Positions 46,245 to 56,347 of a stretch of DNA of 64,000 nt are shown here, in pieces. Each line of letters begins with the position of its first letter. The stretch's first letter is position 1. The notes under the pieces were generated by a model. It was not told where the DNA came from, searched no databases, and saw nothing but the letters and a program-made list of their open reading frames with translations. This stretch comes from Agromyces terreus. Its GTDB lineage: Bacteria; Actinomycetota; Actinomycetes; Actinomycetales; Microbacteriaceae. The position numbers and the translations under genes are program-made. Where the stretch lies: contig NZ_WBIS01000009.1 of NCBI RefSeq assembly GCF_009749465.1, positions 1 through 64,000 of the forward strand, in the 5' to 3' direction.

Positions 46245-46466
46245 ATGGCCAAGAAAGACGGCGTCATCGAGATCGAAGGCTCGGTCGTCGAGGCTCTCCC
46301 GAACGCAATGTTCCGGGTGGAGCTCACGAACGGACACAAGGTTCTCGCACACATCTCAGGCAAGATGCGTCAGCACTACATCCGAATCCTCCCCGAGGAT
46401 CGCGTGATCGTCGAGCTGAGCCCCTACGACCTGACGCGCGGACGCATCGTCTACCGCTACAAGTAA
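46245..46466 (+). CDS. infA: Translation initiation factor IF-1
   Basis: 73 aa. It is an OB-fold factor at the A site during initiation. [20 protein letters not shown] and [20 protein letters not shown] match the family end to end. First gene of the alpha-type operon. Confidence 0.98.
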   Translation: MAKKDGVIEIEGSVVEALPNAMFRVELTNGHKVLAHISGKMRQHYIRILPEDRVIVELSPYDLTRGRIVYRYK

Positions 46467-46534
46467 ACGCTGCTGGAAAGTAACGGCCCACGGCACCCCG
46501 CGGGCACGAAGACAGCGAATCCAAGGAAACACTC

Positions 46535-46648
46535 ATGAAGGTCAACCCCTCCGTCAAGCCCATCTGCGACAAGTGCAAGGTCATCCGCCGCCACGGCAAC
46601 GTCATGGTGATCTGCGAGAACCCGCGCCACAAGCAGCGCCAGGGCTAG
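46535..46648 (+). CDS. rpmJ: 50S ribosomal protein L36
   Basis: 37 aa. [20 protein letters not shown] begins it and [11 protein letters not shown] ends it. Zinc ligands Cys11, Cys14, Cys27 and His32 are all present, so this is the zinc-binding (C+) form. ATG after AAGGAAAC. A GGGCCGC/GCGGCCC hairpin (46665-46688) follows in the 172-base gap to rpsM. Confidence 0.97.
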   Translation: MKVNPSVKPICDKCKVIRRHGNVMVICENPRHKQRQG

Positions 46649-46820
46649 TCAGAAGACTTCCGGGCCGCCCCCTCGGGCGCGGCCCGCTCCCACAACTGAA
46701 CATCGCATATCGGCAACACCAGAACCGCGCATCTCCGGATGCCGCGGGGACACCTCGGGGCGGAGGCCCGGGCACCGGTGTTGCTCCACACCTCCACTTC
46801 GAAAACAGGAGAAGCCACCC

Positions 46821-47201
46821 ATGGCACGTCTTGCAGGAGTCGACATCCCGCGCGAAAAGCGCGTGGAGATCGCACTTACCTACATCTACGGCGTCGGCCG
46901 CACTCGCGCGCTGAAGACGCTCGCGGACACCGGCATCGACGGCAACATCCGCGTCAAGGACCTCAGCGACGACCAGCTCGTCGCGCTGCGCGACTACATC
47001 GAGGGCAACTACAAGGTCGAGGGCGATCTTCGCCGCGAGGTTGCCGCAGACATCCGCCGCAAGGTCGAGATCGGCTCGTACGAGGGCATCCGCCACCGTC
47101 GCGGCCTCCCGGTCCGCGGTCAGCGCACCAAGACCAACGCTCGTACCCGCAAGGGCCCGAAGCGCACCGTCGCCGGCAAGAAGAAGCCCGGCCGCAAGTA
47201 A
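46821..47201 (+). CDS. rpsM: 30S ribosomal protein S13
   Basis: 126 aa. It forms head bridges to the 50[21 protein letters not shown] and [20 protein letters not shown], basic tail [18 protein letters not shown]. Confidence 0.98.
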   Translation: MARLAGVDIPREKRVEIALTYIYGVGRTRALKTLADTGIDGNIRVKDLSDDQLVALRDYIEGNYKVEGDLRREVAADIRRKVEIGSYEGIRHRRGLPVRGQRTKTNARTRKGPKRTVAGKKKPGRK

Positions 47202-47233
47202 CCGCTCGTCGCCAGATCTAGGAGATTTCACAC

Positions 47234-47632
47234 ATGGCAGCATCCAAGGCGGCTACTCGCAAGCCGCGCAAGAAGGAAAAGAAGAACATCGCCGTGGGCC
47301 AGGCCCACATCAAGTCGACGTTCAACAACACGATCGTCTCGATCACCGACACCACCGGTGCCGTGATCAGCTGGGCCTCCTCCGGCGGCGTCGGCTTCAA
47401 GGGCTCGCGCAAGTCGACCCCGTTCGCCGCGCAGCTCGCCGCCGAGTCGGCCGCGCGCCAGGCGCAGGAGCACGGCATGAAGAAGGTCGACGTGTTCGTC
47501 AAGGGCCCCGGCTCCGGCCGTGAGACCGCGATCCGCTCGCTCCAGGCCGCAGGCCTCGAGGTCGGCAGCATCAACGACGTGACGCCGCAGGCGCACAACG
47601 GCTGCCGTCCGCCGAAGCGCCGCCGCGTCTAA
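47234..47632 (+). CDS. rpsK: 30S ribosomal protein S11
   Basis: 132 aa. It belongs to the platform near the mRNA exit. [20 protein letters not shown] and [20 protein letters not shown] are conserved. The rpsD gene that often follows is absent; a structured 173-base spacer leads to rpoA. Confidence 0.98.
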   Translation: MAASKAATRKPRKKEKKNIAVGQAHIKSTFNNTIVSITDTTGAVISWASSGGVGFKGSRKSTPFAAQLAAESAARQAQEHGMKKVDVFVKGPGSGRETAIRSLQAAGLEVGSINDVTPQAHNGCRPPKRRRV

Positions 47633-47643
47633 GCACTCCTCGT

Positions 47644-47725
47644 CGGTCGAGCAGCGTCCGGCGCCCGAACCGGGACCCGCGGCATCCGCGGGCCTCGCAC
47701 GGGTTCCGAATCGCCTGCTCGACCG
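47644..47725 (+). promoter_or_regulatory. Inverted repeat in the rpsK-rpoA spacer
   Basis: CGGTCGAGCAG (47644-47654) pairs with CTGCTCGACCG (47715-47725), enclosing a CCCGCGG-CAT-CCGCGGG hairpin. A GTGTC/GACAC hairpin with TATAGC lies further on. Likely attenuator, with a possible rpoA promoter. Confidence 0.5.
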
Positions 47726-47805
47726 GCGGCACGCACGTTCTACAACTCAAGATCCTCGAACTCGCAGGTGTCATATAGCGGACACCCTGCCGAAAGGAAT
47801 CAACA

Positions 47806-48792
47806 GTGCTGATCGCACAGCGTCCGACGCTCACCGAAGAGAACATCTCGGAGTTCCGTTCGCGTTTCGTGATCGAGCCCCTCGAGCCGGGCTTCGGTTA
47901 CACCCTGGGCAACTCGCTCCGGCGTACGCTCCTCTCGTCCATCCCGGGCGCAGCCGTCACGAGCATCCGCATCGACGGCGTGCTCCACGAGTTCTCGACC
48001 GTTCCCGGTGTGCGTGAAGACGTCACCGAGATCATCCTGAACATCAAGAACCTGGTCGTCTCGAGCGAGCACGACGAGCCCATCACCGCGTACCTGCGCA
48101 AGCAGGGCGCGGGCGAGGTCACCGCCGCCGACATCTCGGCTCCGGCCGGTGTCGAGGTGCACAACCCCGAGCTCGTCATCGCCACGCTCAACGAGTCGGC
48201 GAAGTTCGAGCTCGAGCTCACCATCGAGCGCGGCCGCGGCTACGTCTCGGCGAGCCAGAACCGCAACGAGTACTCCGAGGCCGGCCAGATCCCGGTCGAC
48301 TCGATCTACTCGCCGGTGCTCAAGGTCACCTACCGCGTCGAGGCCACCCGTGCCGGCGAGCGCACCGACTTCGACCGCCTCGTGGTCGACGTCGAGTCGA
48401 AGCCGGCCATCAGCCCGCGCGACGCGATCGCCTCGGCCGGCCGCACGCTGACCGAGCTGTTCGGTCTCGCGCGCGAGCTCAACGTCGCGGCCGAGGGCAT
48501 CGAGATCGGCCCCGCGCCGGTCGACGCGGTGCTCTCGAGCGAGCTCTCGATCCCGATCGAAGACCTCGACCTCTCGGTGCGCAGCTACAACTGCCTCAAG
48601 CGCGAAGGCATCAACACGGTGTCCGAGCTCGTCGCCCTCTCGGAGTCGCAGCTCATGAACATCCGCAACTTCGGTCAGAAGTCGGTGGATGAGGTCAAGG
48701 ACAAGCTGACCGAGATGGGTCTCTCGCTGAAGGACTCGGTTCCCGGTTTCGACGGCGCCCACTTCTACACGGGCTTCGAAGAAGAGAACTAG
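47806..48792 (+). CDS. rpoA: RNA polymerase alpha subunit
   Basis: 328 aa from GTG with GAAAGGA upstream. The N-terminal domain (1-~230) drives dimer formation and assembly: [20 protein letters not shown]. The C-terminal domain (about 255-310) has [20 protein letters not shown] and [17 protein letters not shown], which bind UP elements and activators. Complete. Confidence 0.99.
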   Translation: MLIAQRPTLTEENISEFRSRFVIEPLEPGFGYTLGNSLRRTLLSSIPGAAVTSIRIDGVLHEFSTVPGVREDVTEIILNIKNLVVSSEHDEPITAYLRKQGAGEVTAADISAPAGVEVHNPELVIATLNESAKFELELTIERGRGYVSASQNRNEYSEAGQIPVDSIYSPVLKVTYRVEATRAGERTDFDRLVVDVESKPAISPRDAIASAGRTLTELFGLARELNVAAEGIEIGPAPVDAVLSSELSIPIEDLDLSVRSYNCLKREGINTVSELVALSESQLMNIRNFGQKSVDEVKDKLTEMGLSLKDSVPGFDGAHFYTGFEEEN

Positions 48793-48840
48793 TCGACCGC
48801 GCCCGTCGCACTCACCCCCGAATACTGGAGATAACGAACC

Positions 48841-49365
48841 ATGCCGAAGCCCACCAAGGGCCCCCGCCTCGGCGGCGGACCTTCGCACGAGCGGCTCATG
48901 CTCGCGAACCTCGCGGCTGCGCTGTACACGCACAAGTCGATCACCACGACCGAGACCAAGGCGAAGCGCCTTCGTCCGCTCGCCGAGCGTCTCATCACGT
49001 TCGCCAAGCGCGGCGACCTGCACGCCCGCCGTCGCGTGCTCGCCGTGATCGGCGACAAGGCCGTCGTCCACGAGCTGTTCACCGTGATCGCTCCCCAGGT
49101 CGCCGACCGTGAGGGCGGCTACACCCGCATCACGAAGATCGGCAACCGCAAGGGCGACAACGCACCCATGGCCGTGATCGAGCTCGTCCTCGAGCCCGTC
49201 ACGCCCAAGGTCCGCGCCGCCAAGCCGGCCGCCGCGCCGGTCGCCGACGAGGCTCCCGCCGAGGAGCCCGTGGTCGAGGCCGAGGAGACCGTCGACGCCG
49301 CCGAGGCGACCGACGAGACCGTCGAGGCCGAGGCTCCCGCCGAGGAGTCGGCCGACGCCAAGTAG
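48841..49365 (+). CDS. rplQ: 50S ribosomal protein L17 with acidic tail
   Basis: 174 aa. The core [20 protein letters not shown] to about residue 122 is normal. About 50 residues of Ala/Glu/Val ([20 protein letters not shown]) follow, an acidic counterpart to the basic tails of L15 and L29. Such tails are usual in Actinobacteria. A very strong hairpin closes the operon. Confidence 0.97.
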   Translation: MPKPTKGPRLGGGPSHERLMLANLAAALYTHKSITTTETKAKRLRPLAERLITFAKRGDLHARRRVLAVIGDKAVVHELFTVIAPQVADREGGYTRITKIGNRKGDNAPMAVIELVLEPVTPKVRAAKPAAAPVADEAPAEEPVVEAEETVDAAEATDETVEAEAPAEESADAK

Positions 49366-49376
49366 TCGACCCTGAC

Positions 49377-49413
49377 GGAACGGGCCCCGGTGCACTGCAC
49401 CGGGGCCCGTTCC
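49377..49413 (+). terminator. Terminator of the rpoA-rplQ operon
   Basis: 18-bp perfect stem around one central base (left arm begins GGAACGGGCCCC). No T-run. Confidence 0.75.
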
Positions 49414-49496
49414 GCGTTCCGCGACTCGGGTGCTCCATCCGACGGCATCCCGTCCGCTCTCGCACGACGCCGACCGCCGAGGCGCGCCGGGCGTTC

Positions 49497-49502
49497 TAGG
49501 CT
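49497..49502 (+). promoter_or_regulatory. -10 box of leaderless truA
   Basis: TAGGCT ends seven bases before the truA ATG. Confidence 0.6.
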
Positions 49503-49509
49503 TGCCTGC

Positions 49510-50460
49510 ATGAGCACGATCGACGAGCCGCCGACGGCGGGCATCGACCGCGAGGCATCCGCCGGCCCTGAGGCATCCGCCGTGCGCATCAGGCTCGACA
49601 TCGCGTACGACGGCACCGATTTCTCCGGTTGGAGCCGTCAGCCGAGGCTGCGCACCGTGCAGGGCGTGCTCGAGGACGCGCTCGCGACGCTCTTCCGCCG
49701 GGCGGGGGAGCGGCCGCGGCTCACGGTCGCGGGCCGCACCGACGCCGGCGTGCACGCGCGGGCCCAGGTCGCGCACCTCGACGTGCCCGAGGCCGCGCTC
49801 GTCGCGGTGACCTCGCGACGGCGGGGCCACGCGCACGAGAGCCACGATCGGGCCGCGGTGCTCGTACGCCGCCTGACCGGCATCATCGGCGCGGACGCCG
49901 ACGTGGTGATCACCCGCGCCTCGATCGCCCCGACCGGGTTCGACGCCCGGTTCTCGGCCGTGTGGCGCCGATACGAGTACCGGGTCGCCGACGCCGCCGC
50001 GGCGCACGACCCGATCACGAGACGCACGACCGTCTCCTATCCGAGGCCCCTCGACGTGGAGGGCATGGACGCCGCCGCCGGCACGCTCCTCGGCCTCAAC
50101 GACTTCGCCGCGTACTGCCGGCCCCGCGAGGGGGCGACGACGATCCGCACCCTCCAGACGTACCGATGGCGGCGCGCCGCCGACGGCGTGCTCGTGGCGT
50201 CGCTCCAGGCCGACGCGTTCTGCCACTCCATGGTGCGCGCGCTCATCGGCGCGTGCGTCGCCGTGGGCGAGGGCCGGCTCGCACCCTCCGATCCGGTCGC
50301 CCTGATGCGCGCCGCCGAACGCACAAGTGCGTTCAAGGTGATGCCGGCGAAGGGGCTCGTGCTGACGGAGGTCGGCTACCCCGATGCCGCCGAGCTCGAG
50401 ACCCGTGCCCGGTTGACGCGGGCGCGCCGCGAATTGCGCATCGACGGGGTCGTCGGCTAA
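49510..50460 (+). CDS. truA: tRNA pseudouridine synthase A
   Basis: 316 aa. It makes pseudouridine at positions 38-40 of t[23 protein letters not shown] opens the fold; catalytic Asp is in [10 protein letters not shown]. An insert of ~30 residues ([20 protein letters not shown]) lengthens the N-terminal half. RYEYRVAD and HSMVRALIG are typical. ATG seven bases after a TANNNT box suggests a leaderless mRNA. Its 3' end contains the rplM promoter. Confidence 0.96.
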   Translation: MSTIDEPPTAGIDREASAGPEASAVRIRLDIAYDGTDFSGWSRQPRLRTVQGVLEDALATLFRRAGERPRLTVAGRTDAGVHARAQVAHLDVPEAALVAVTSRRRGHAHESHDRAAVLVRRLTGIIGADADVVITRASIAPTGFDARFSAVWRRYEYRVADAAAAHDPITRRTTVSYPRPLDVEGMDAAAGTLLGLNDFAAYCRPREGATTIRTLQTYRWRRAADGVLVASLQADAFCHSMVRALIGACVAVGEGRLAPSDPVALMRAAERTSAFKVMPAKGLVLTEVGYPDAAELETRARLTRARRELRIDGVVG

Positions 50461-50463
50461 GCT
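50434..50463 (+). promoter_or_regulatory. rplM-rpsI promoter overlapping the truA stop codon
   Basis: TTGCGC, 18 bases, TAAGCT. The TAA of the -10 box is the truA stop codon. Confidence 0.65.
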
Positions 50464-50596
50464 GTCTCTTTGGTATCGCCATCTGCGCCGGTACCCGAAG
50501 TTGAGCCCTCCACCGGGTCGCTCGACCGCATCGCGGGAGAACGCCCATCGGAGTGGGATTCACGAACCCCTCACTCGAACAGAAAGCAGCACTACT

Positions 50597-51043
50597 GTGA
50601 CGCGCACGTACACCCCCAAGGCGAATGAGATCCAGCACGACTGGGTCGTCATCGACGCCACCGACATCGTTCTCGGTCGTCTCGCGAGCCACACCGCAGC
50701 CCTGCTGCGCGGCAAGCACAAGCCGACCTTCGCGAACCACATGGACACCGGTGACTTCGTCATCATCGTCAACGCCGAGAAGGTGGCCCTGACCGGCCAG
50801 AAGCTCGAGCAGAAGAAGGCCTACCGCCACTCGGGCTACCCGGGCGGCCTCAAGGCCGTCGGCTACGCCGAGCTCCTCGAGAAGAACCCCGTCCGCGCCG
50901 TCGAGAAGGCGATCCGCGGCATGCTTCCGAAGAACTCCCTCGGGCGCGCCCAGATCAAGAAGCTGAAGGTCTACGCGGGCGCCGAGCACCCTCACGCCGC
51001 TCAGCAGCCCAAGCCGTACACCCTCACCCAGGTCGCGCAGTAA
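50597..51043 (+). CDS. rplM: 50S ribosomal protein L13
   Basis: 148 aa from GTG with GAAAG upstream. It is an early 50S assembly protein. [38 protein letters not shown] and [20 protein letters not shown] cover the family. The leader is ~125 bases. Confidence 0.98.
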   Translation: MTRTYTPKANEIQHDWVVIDATDIVLGRLASHTAALLRGKHKPTFANHMDTGDFVIIVNAEKVALTGQKLEQKKAYRHSGYPGGLKAVGYAELLEKNPVRAVEKAIRGMLPKNSLGRAQIKKLKVYAGAEHPHAAQQPKPYTLTQVAQ

Positions 51044-51084
51044 TTCCGGCGCCCTCGACGTTCTCGAAAAGGATTCACACCACC

Positions 51085-51570
51085 ATGGCGAAGATCGCAG
51101 ACCAGCTCGACGCGGCTCCGGAGAGCTACACCACCGAGAGCACCCCCGCGGCAGCTCCCACCACCCCCCGTCCCGTGCTCAACGTGTCCGGCGCAGCCGT
51201 CGGCCGCCGCAAGCAGGCCATCGCGCGCGTGCGCGTCGTCCCGGGCGCAGGCAACATCACGGTCAACGGCCGTGAGTTCGCCGACTACTTCCCCAACAAG
51301 CTGCACCAGCAGCTCATCACCGACCCGTTCACCGTGCTCGAGCTGACCGGCTCGTACGACGTGATCGGCAAGATCACCGGCGGCGGCCCCTCGGGCCAGG
51401 CCGGCGCGCTCCGTCTCGCGATCGCACGTGCGCTCAACGAGATCGACCGCGAGAACAACCGCGCCACCCTGAAGAAGGCCGGCTTCCTCACTCGCGACGC
51501 CCGCGTCATCGAGCGCAAGAAGGCCGGTCTCAAGAAGGCCCGCAAGGCACCTCAGTTCTCGAAGCGCTGA
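51085..51570 (+). CDS. rpsI: 30S ribosomal protein S9
   Basis: 161 aa. It contacts P-site tRNA with its C-terminal Lys/Arg tail ([12 protein letters not shown]). A ~30-residue Ala/Thr/Pro N-terminal extension precedes [20 protein letters not shown]. Same operon as rplM. Confidence 0.98.
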   Translation: MAKIADQLDAAPESYTTESTPAAAPTTPRPVLNVSGAAVGRRKQAIARVRVVPGAGNITVNGREFADYFPNKLHQQLITDPFTVLELTGSYDVIGKITGGGPSGQAGALRLAIARALNEIDRENNRATLKKAGFLTRDARVIERKKAGLKKARKAPQFSKR

Positions 51571-51591
51571 TCCGGGCCTCCGGTTCTCCGA

Positions 51592-52959
51592 ATGCCTCGG
51601 CTCTTCGGCACTGACGGGGTCCGGGGCCTGGCCAACCGTGAACTCACGGCTGACCTGGCCCTGGGCCTCGCCCAGGCGGCTGCCGCCGTCCTCACACAGG
51701 GGCGGCACGCCGACGAACTCCGCGCCGCCGGGCGTCGCCCGGTCGCGGTGGTCGCGCGCGATCCGCGCGTCTCCGGTGAGTTCCTCACCGCGGCCGTCTC
51801 GGCCGGCCTCGCGAGCTCCGGCGTCGACGTCCTCGACGCCGGCGTCATCCCGACCCCGGCCACGGCCTTCCTGATCGACTCGATCGGGGCCGACTTCGGC
51901 GTCATGATCTCGGCGTCGCACAACCCGGCGCCCGACAACGGCATCAAGTTCTTCTCCTTCGGCGGCACGAAGCTGCCCGACGAGGTCGAGGACCGCATCG
52001 AGTCCTACCTCGGCAAGCAGAAGCTCGCACCCATCGGCGGCGGCGTCGGCCGCATCCGCCGGTTCGCCGACGCGGAGGACCGCTACGTGGTGCACCTGCT
52101 CGGCACCCTGCCGAACCGTCTCGACGGCATCCACGTCGTGCTCGACTGCGCCCACGGCGCGGCGGCCGGCGTGTCGCCCGAGACGTTCCGCGACGCGGGC
52201 GCGAAGGTCACGGTGATCGGCGCCGATCCCGATGGCATGAACATCAACGACGGCGTGGGCTCGACCCACCTCGATCTGCTCTCCAAGGCCGTGCTCGAGC
52301 ACGGCGCCGACGTCGGCATCGCCCACGACGGCGACGCCGACCGCTGCCTCGCCGTCGACGCCGACGGCAACATCGTCGACGGCGACATGATCATGGCGAT
52401 CCTCGCCGTGGCGATGCACGAGCGCGGCGCCCTGACCGACGACACCCTCGTCGTGACGGTCATGTCGAACCTCGGCCTGCGCCGCGCGATGGCCGATCGC
52501 GGCATCCGCGTGGTCGAGACGAAGGTCGGCGACCGCTACGTGCTCGAAGCGCTCGGGGCCGAGAAGCTCGCCCTCGGCGGCGAGCAGTCGGGCCACGTCA
52601 TCATGAGCGAGCATGCGACGACCGGCGACGGCGTGCTCACCGGCCTCCATCTCGTCGCCGAGATGGCACGCACCGGCAGGTCCCTGGCCGAGCTCGCCTC
52701 CGTGATGACGGTCTACCCGCAGGTGCTCGTGAACGTGCGGGGCGTCGACCACCACGCCATGGCCGGCGACGACGTGATCGCCGCGGCGGTCGCCGCCGTC
52801 GAGGCCGAGCTCGGCGAGAGCGGGCGCGTGCTGCTGCGACCCTCGGGCACCGAGCCGATGGTGCGGGTCATGGTCGAGGCGCTCAGCCAAGACGAGGCCG
52901 AGCGCCACGCGGCATCCCTCGCCGACATCGTGAAGGCCCAGCTGGCCCTTCCGGCCTGA
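51592..52959 (+). CDS. glmM: Phosphoglucosamine mutase
   Basis: 455 aa. It converts glucosamine-6-phosphate to the 1-phosphate for peptidoglycan. [13 protein letters not shown] starts it; the phospho-serine motif [12 protein letters not shown] has Ser109. The metal loop is [13 protein letters not shown], and the phosphate-binding [15 protein letters not shown] lies near the end. It starts 22 bases after rpsI. Its partner glmS is 1.1 kb downstream. Confidence 0.98.
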   Translation: MPRLFGTDGVRGLANRELTADLALGLAQAAAAVLTQGRHADELRAAGRRPVAVVARDPRVSGEFLTAAVSAGLASSGVDVLDAGVIPTPATAFLIDSIGADFGVMISASHNPAPDNGIKFFSFGGTKLPDEVEDRIESYLGKQKLAPIGGGVGRIRRFADAEDRYVVHLLGTLPNRLDGIHVVLDCAHGAAAGVSPETFRDAGAKVTVIGADPDGMNINDGVGSTHLDLLSKAVLEHGADVGIAHDGDADRCLAVDADGNIVDGDMIMAILAVAMHERGALTDDTLVVTVMSNLGLRRAMADRGIRVVETKVGDRYVLEALGAEKLALGGEQSGHVIMSEHATTGDGVLTGLHLVAEMARTGRSLAELASVMTVYPQVLVNVRGVDHHAMAGDDVIAAAVAAVEAELGESGRVLLRPSGTEPMVRVMVEALSQDEAERHAASLADIVKAQLALPA

Positions 52960-52980
52960 TCGGGCGGAAGCGGCGCTGGG

Positions 52981-53021
52981 CGGATGCCGCGCCGGGCGGA
53001 TGCCGCGATGGCGGATGCCGC
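52981..53021. repeat. Three CGGATGCCGC repeats after glmM
   Basis: Copies at 52981, 52997 and 53012, between glmM and the convergent coaA. Part of the GGATGCC word family. Confidence 0.7.
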
Positions 53022-53041
53022 CGCCGCGGCCTCGTGGCGCG

Positions 53042-53998
53042 TCAGAGCTTGCGCAGCAGCACGGTCGAGACCGAGTGGTCGGCGCTCTTGCGGAGGACGA
53101 GCGAGGCCCGCGACCTCGTGGGCCTGATGTTCTGGAGCAGGTTCGGCTCGTTGATCGAACGCCAGATCTCGCTCGCGCGGTTGCGGGCCTCGTCTTCGGT
53201 CAGGCTCGCGTACCGGTGGAAGTAGGAGCGCGGGTTCGCGAACGCACCGCGCTGGAGCTTCAGGAACCGCTCCTCGTACCAGCGGGCGATGTCGCTCGTG
53301 CGCGCGTCGACGTAGATCGAGAAGTCGAACAGGTCGCTGACGGCGAGCCGGTGGCCGGGGCCGGGCGGCTGCAGCACGTTGAGGCCCTCGACGATGAGCA
53401 CGTCGGGGCGGCGCACGGTGATCTGGGCGTCTGGCACGATGTCGTACGCGAGATGCGAGTAGAAGGGCGCGCGCACCTCGGGGGCGCCGGCCTTCACCTC
53501 GCTCACGAACCGCAGCAGCGCACGGCGATCGTAGGACTCGGGGAATCCCTTGCGGGTCATGAGCCCGCGCCGCTCGAGCTCGGCGTTCGGGAAGAGGAAC
53601 CCGTCGGTGGTGATGAGCTCGACCCTCGGCGTGTGCTCCCAGCGGGCGAGGAGTTCGCGCAGCACGCGGGCGATCGTCGACTTGCCGACCGCGACCGAAC
53701 CGGCGACGCCGATGACGAACGGCGTGGTCTCGACGCGCTCGCGCAGGAACTCGCCGGTCGCGTTGCGCAGCGCCTTCGTTCCGCCGACGTAGAGATTCAG
53801 CAGTCGGCTGAGCGGCAGGTAGACCTCGGCGAGCTCGCGCATGTCGAGCGGTTCGCCGAGCCCTCGCAGCTGCACGATCTCGGTCTCGCTGAGCGGCGAG
53901 GGAACCGACGGCGCGAGCTCGGACCAGTCGGCGCGCGGGATCTCCATGAACGGCGAGAACTGCGCGATGGGAGTCGACGAAGTCTGCGGATCCGGCAC
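53042..53998 (-). CDS. coaA: Type I pantothenate kinase
   Basis: 318 aa. First step of coenzyme A synthesis. The Walker [21 protein letters not shown] is at about 96-110; [20 protein letters not shown] and [11 protein letters not shown] follow. The CoA/pantothenate region [20 protein letters not shown] is present. It lies on the reverse strand between glmM and glmS, sharing the control region with glmS. Upstream is TAGACT (reverse, 54010-54005), the likely -10 box. Confidence 0.97.
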   Translation of the reverse strand: MPDPQTSSTPIAQFSPFMEIPRADWSELAPSVPSPLSETEIVQLRGLGEPLDMRELAEVYLPLSRLLNLYVGGTKALRNATGEFLRERVETTPFVIGVAGSVAVGKSTIARVLRELLARWEHTPRVELITTDGFLFPNAELERRGLMTRKGFPESYDRRALLRFVSEVKAGAPEVRAPFYSHLAYDIVPDAQITVRRPDVLIVEGLNVLQPPGPGHRLAVSDLFDFSIYVDARTSDIARWYEERFLKLQRGAFANPRSYFHRYASLTEDEARNRASEIWRSINEPNLLQNIRPTRSRASLVLRKSADHSVSTVLLRKL

Positions 53999-54000
53999 CT

Positions 54001-54016
54001 CGACAGTCTAGTGTCG
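54001..54016. promoter_or_regulatory. coaA -10 box within a small inverted repeat
   Basis: CGACA GTCTAG TGTCG. The reverse-strand TAGACT (54010-54005) lies in the centre, so a protein bound here would cover the box. Confidence 0.4.
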
Positions 54017-54089
54017 ACGCGCGGCGGGGCAGCGGCCCCGGCGGTCGGTGCGCGGCCGGTGCGCGGTCGGGGTCGGCGCCGGCGCCACG

Positions 54090-54095
54090 TAGAAT
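54090..54095 (+). promoter_or_regulatory. -10 box of leaderless glmS
   Basis: TAGAAT ends seven bases before the ATG; no ribosome site and no glmS-ribozyme-like leader. Confidence 0.6.
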
Positions 54096-54102
54096 CGACC
54101 CC

Positions 54103-55953
54103 ATGTGTGGAATCGTCGGATACGTGGGTGCTCGCAGCAGCATCGACGTGCTCATGGGAGGCCTGAAGCGCCTCGAATATCGCGGCTACGACTCGGCGGG
54201 AGTGGCGATCGTCGACGACGACGGCGCGATCGAGACCGCCAAGCGGGCCGGCAAGCTGAAGGTGCTCGCCGAGGAGCTCGCGGCGCATCCGCTGCATGAG
54301 GGGCGCACCGGCATCGGGCACACGCGCTGGGCGACCCACGGAGGCCCGACCGATCGCAATGCCCACCCGCATCTCGGCGACGAGGGCCGCCTCGCCCTCA
54401 TCCACAACGGCATCATCGAGAACTTCTCCGAGCTCAAGCACGAGCTCGAGGCCGACGGCCTCACGTTCGAGTCCGAGACCGACACCGAGGTCGCGGCCGT
54501 GCTCCTCGGCCGCGAGGTGCGCCGAACGGGCGACCTCCGCGAGGCCTTCCGGCAGGTCGTGAACCGGCTCGAGGGCGCGTTCACGCTGCTCGCCGTGCAC
54601 CGCGACGAGCCCGGGCTCGTGGTCGGCGCGCGTCGCAACTCGCCGCTCGTGATCGGGCTCGGCGAGGGCGAGAACTTCTTCGGCTCGGATGTCGCGGCCT
54701 TCGTCGAGTACACCAAGCGCGCCGTGGCCATCGGCCAGGACCAGATCGTGGCGATCACGGCCGACGAGGTCGTCGTCACCGACTTCGACGGCGTGCCCGT
54801 GCAGGTCGAGCCCTTCGAGGTGGCATGGGATGCCTCGGCCGCCGAGAAGGGCGGCTGGAGCTCGTTCATGCGCAAGGAGGTCTCCGAGCAGCCCGACGCG
54901 GTCGCGAACACGATCCGCGGGCGCATCGTCGACGGCGAGGTGCACATCCCCGAGCTCGAGTCGTTCGGCGACGACGAGCTCCGAGGCATCCGTCGCATCA
55001 CCGTCGTCGCGTGCGGCACGGCGGCGTACGCGGGCCAGGTCGCGAAGTACGCGATCGAGCAGTGGGCGCGCGTGCCGGTCGAGATCGAGCTCAGCCACGA
55101 GTTCCGCTACCGCGAGCCGGTCATCGACGACGGCACCCTCGTCATCTCGATCAGCCAGTCCGGCGAGACCATGGACACGCTCATGGCGGTCAAGTACGCG
55201 CGCGAGCAGGGCGCCCGAACGATCTCGATCTGCAACACCCAGGGCGCGACGATCCCGCGCGAGTCCGACGCGGTCGTCTACACGCACGCGGGCCCCGAGG
55301 TCGCGGTGGCCTCGACGAAGGCGTTCGTGGCCCAGATCACGGCGCTCTACCTCTTCGGCCTGCACCTCGCACGCGTGCGGGGCACGCTGCCCCACGGAGC
55401 GCTCGTCGACGCGCTCGCCGAGCTGCAGGCGATCCCGGCCAAGATCGAGGAGGTGCTGGGCGAGTCCGAGCGCGTCGCGCAGCTGGCGCACTGGATGGCG
55501 GACACCCGGTCGGTGCTCTTCCTCGGGCGCCACGTCGGGTTCCCGATCGCGCTCGAGGGCGCGCTGAAGCTCAAGGAGCTCGCCTACATCCACGCCGAGG
55601 GCTTCGCCGCCGGCGAGCTGAAGCACGGTCCGATCGCGCTCATCGAACCGGGCCAGCCGGTCTTCGTCGTCGTGCCGAGCCCGCGCGGTTCCGCGAACCT
55701 GCACCCGAAGGTCGTCTCGAACATCCAGGAGATCCGCGCTCGCGGCGCTCGGGTCATCGCGATCGCCGAGGCGGGCGACGCGGCGGTGCTGCCGTTCGCC
55801 GACGAGGTGATCCGCATCCCGCTCGCGGCCCCGCTGTTCGAACCGCTCCTCGCGGTCGTCCCGCTGCAGATCTTCGCCATGGAGCTCTCGCAGGCCAAGG
55901 GGCTCGACGTCGACCAGCCGCGCAACCTCGCGAAGTCGGTGACGGTGGAGTGA
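54103..55953 (+). CDS. glmS: Glutamine-fructose-6-phosphate aminotransferase
   Basis: 616 aa. It makes glucosamine-6-phosphate. The N-terminal glutaminase domain has Cys2 as nucleophile (MCGIVGYVGA) and HTRWATHGGPTDRNAHPH. Two SIS domains follow: SQSGETMDTLMAVKYA and GRHVGFPIALEGALKLKELA, end LAKSVTVE. A leaderless start means no ribozyme control of the Bacillus type. It begins a run acpS-alr-tsaEBD with short gaps. Confidence 0.98.
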   Translation: MCGIVGYVGARSSIDVLMGGLKRLEYRGYDSAGVAIVDDDGAIETAKRAGKLKVLAEELAAHPLHEGRTGIGHTRWATHGGPTDRNAHPHLGDEGRLALIHNGIIENFSELKHELEADGLTFESETDTEVAAVLLGREVRRTGDLREAFRQVVNRLEGAFTLLAVHRDEPGLVVGARRNSPLVIGLGEGENFFGSDVAAFVEYTKRAVAIGQDQIVAITADEVVVTDFDGVPVQVEPFEVAWDASAAEKGGWSSFMRKEVSEQPDAVANTIRGRIVDGEVHIPELESFGDDELRGIRRITVVACGTAAYAGQVAKYAIEQWARVPVEIELSHEFRYREPVIDDGTLVISISQSGETMDTLMAVKYAREQGARTISICNTQGATIPRESDAVVYTHAGPEVAVASTKAFVAQITALYLFGLHLARVRGTLPHGALVDALAELQAIPAKIEEVLGESERVAQLAHWMADTRSVLFLGRHVGFPIALEGALKLKELAYIHAEGFAAGELKHGPIALIEPGQPVFVVVPSPRGSANLHPKVVSNIQEIRARGARVIAIAEAGDAAVLPFADEVIRIPLAAPLFEPLLAVVPLQIFAMELSQAKGLDVDQPRNLAKSVTVE

Positions 55954-55972
55954 GTCCGTCGGGGGCGTCCGC

Positions 55973-56347
55973 GTGATCGTCGGCATCGGCATCGACGTGG
56001 TCGACATCGCTCGGTTCGAGCGGTCGATCGCGCGGACGCCGGCGCTCGTCGAGCGGTTGTTCGCCGAGAGCGAACGCGGGCGCCCCGGCCGCTCCCTCGC
56101 GGCGCGTTTCGCCGCGAAGGAGTCCCTCATCAAGGCGCTCGGCGGGCACGCGGCGGTGCGCTGGCACGACATGCGCATCGTCCAGGACGACGACGGCAAC
56201 CCCGACTTCGTGCTCTCCGGCGCCATCGCCGAGCACATGCGCTCGCTCGGCATCGAACGCGTGCACCTCTCGATGAGCCACGACGCCGGCATCGCGAGCG
56301 CCTTCGTGATCCTCGAGACCGGCGAGCGAAGCGGGGCGTCCGAATGA
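55973..56347 (+). CDS. acpS: Holo-[acyl-carrier-protein] synthase
   Basis: 124 aa from GTG. It moves phosphopantetheine from CoA to acyl carrier protein. GIGIDVVDIARFERSI has the metal Asp and AARFAAKESLIKALG the catalytic Glu and Lys. LSMSHDAGIASAFVIL ends it. Overlaps alr by 4 bases. Confidence 0.95.
   Translation: MIVGIGIDVVDIARFERSIARTPALVERLFAESERGRPGRSLAARFAAKESLIKALGGHAAVRWHDMRIVQDDDGNPDFVLSGAIAEHMRSLGIERVHLSMSHDAGIASAFVILETGERSGASE

Noticed and set aside
54015..54102. Possible glmS ribozyme upstream of glmS
   Set aside because: The -10 box lies seven bases before the ATG, leaving no leader for a ribozyme.
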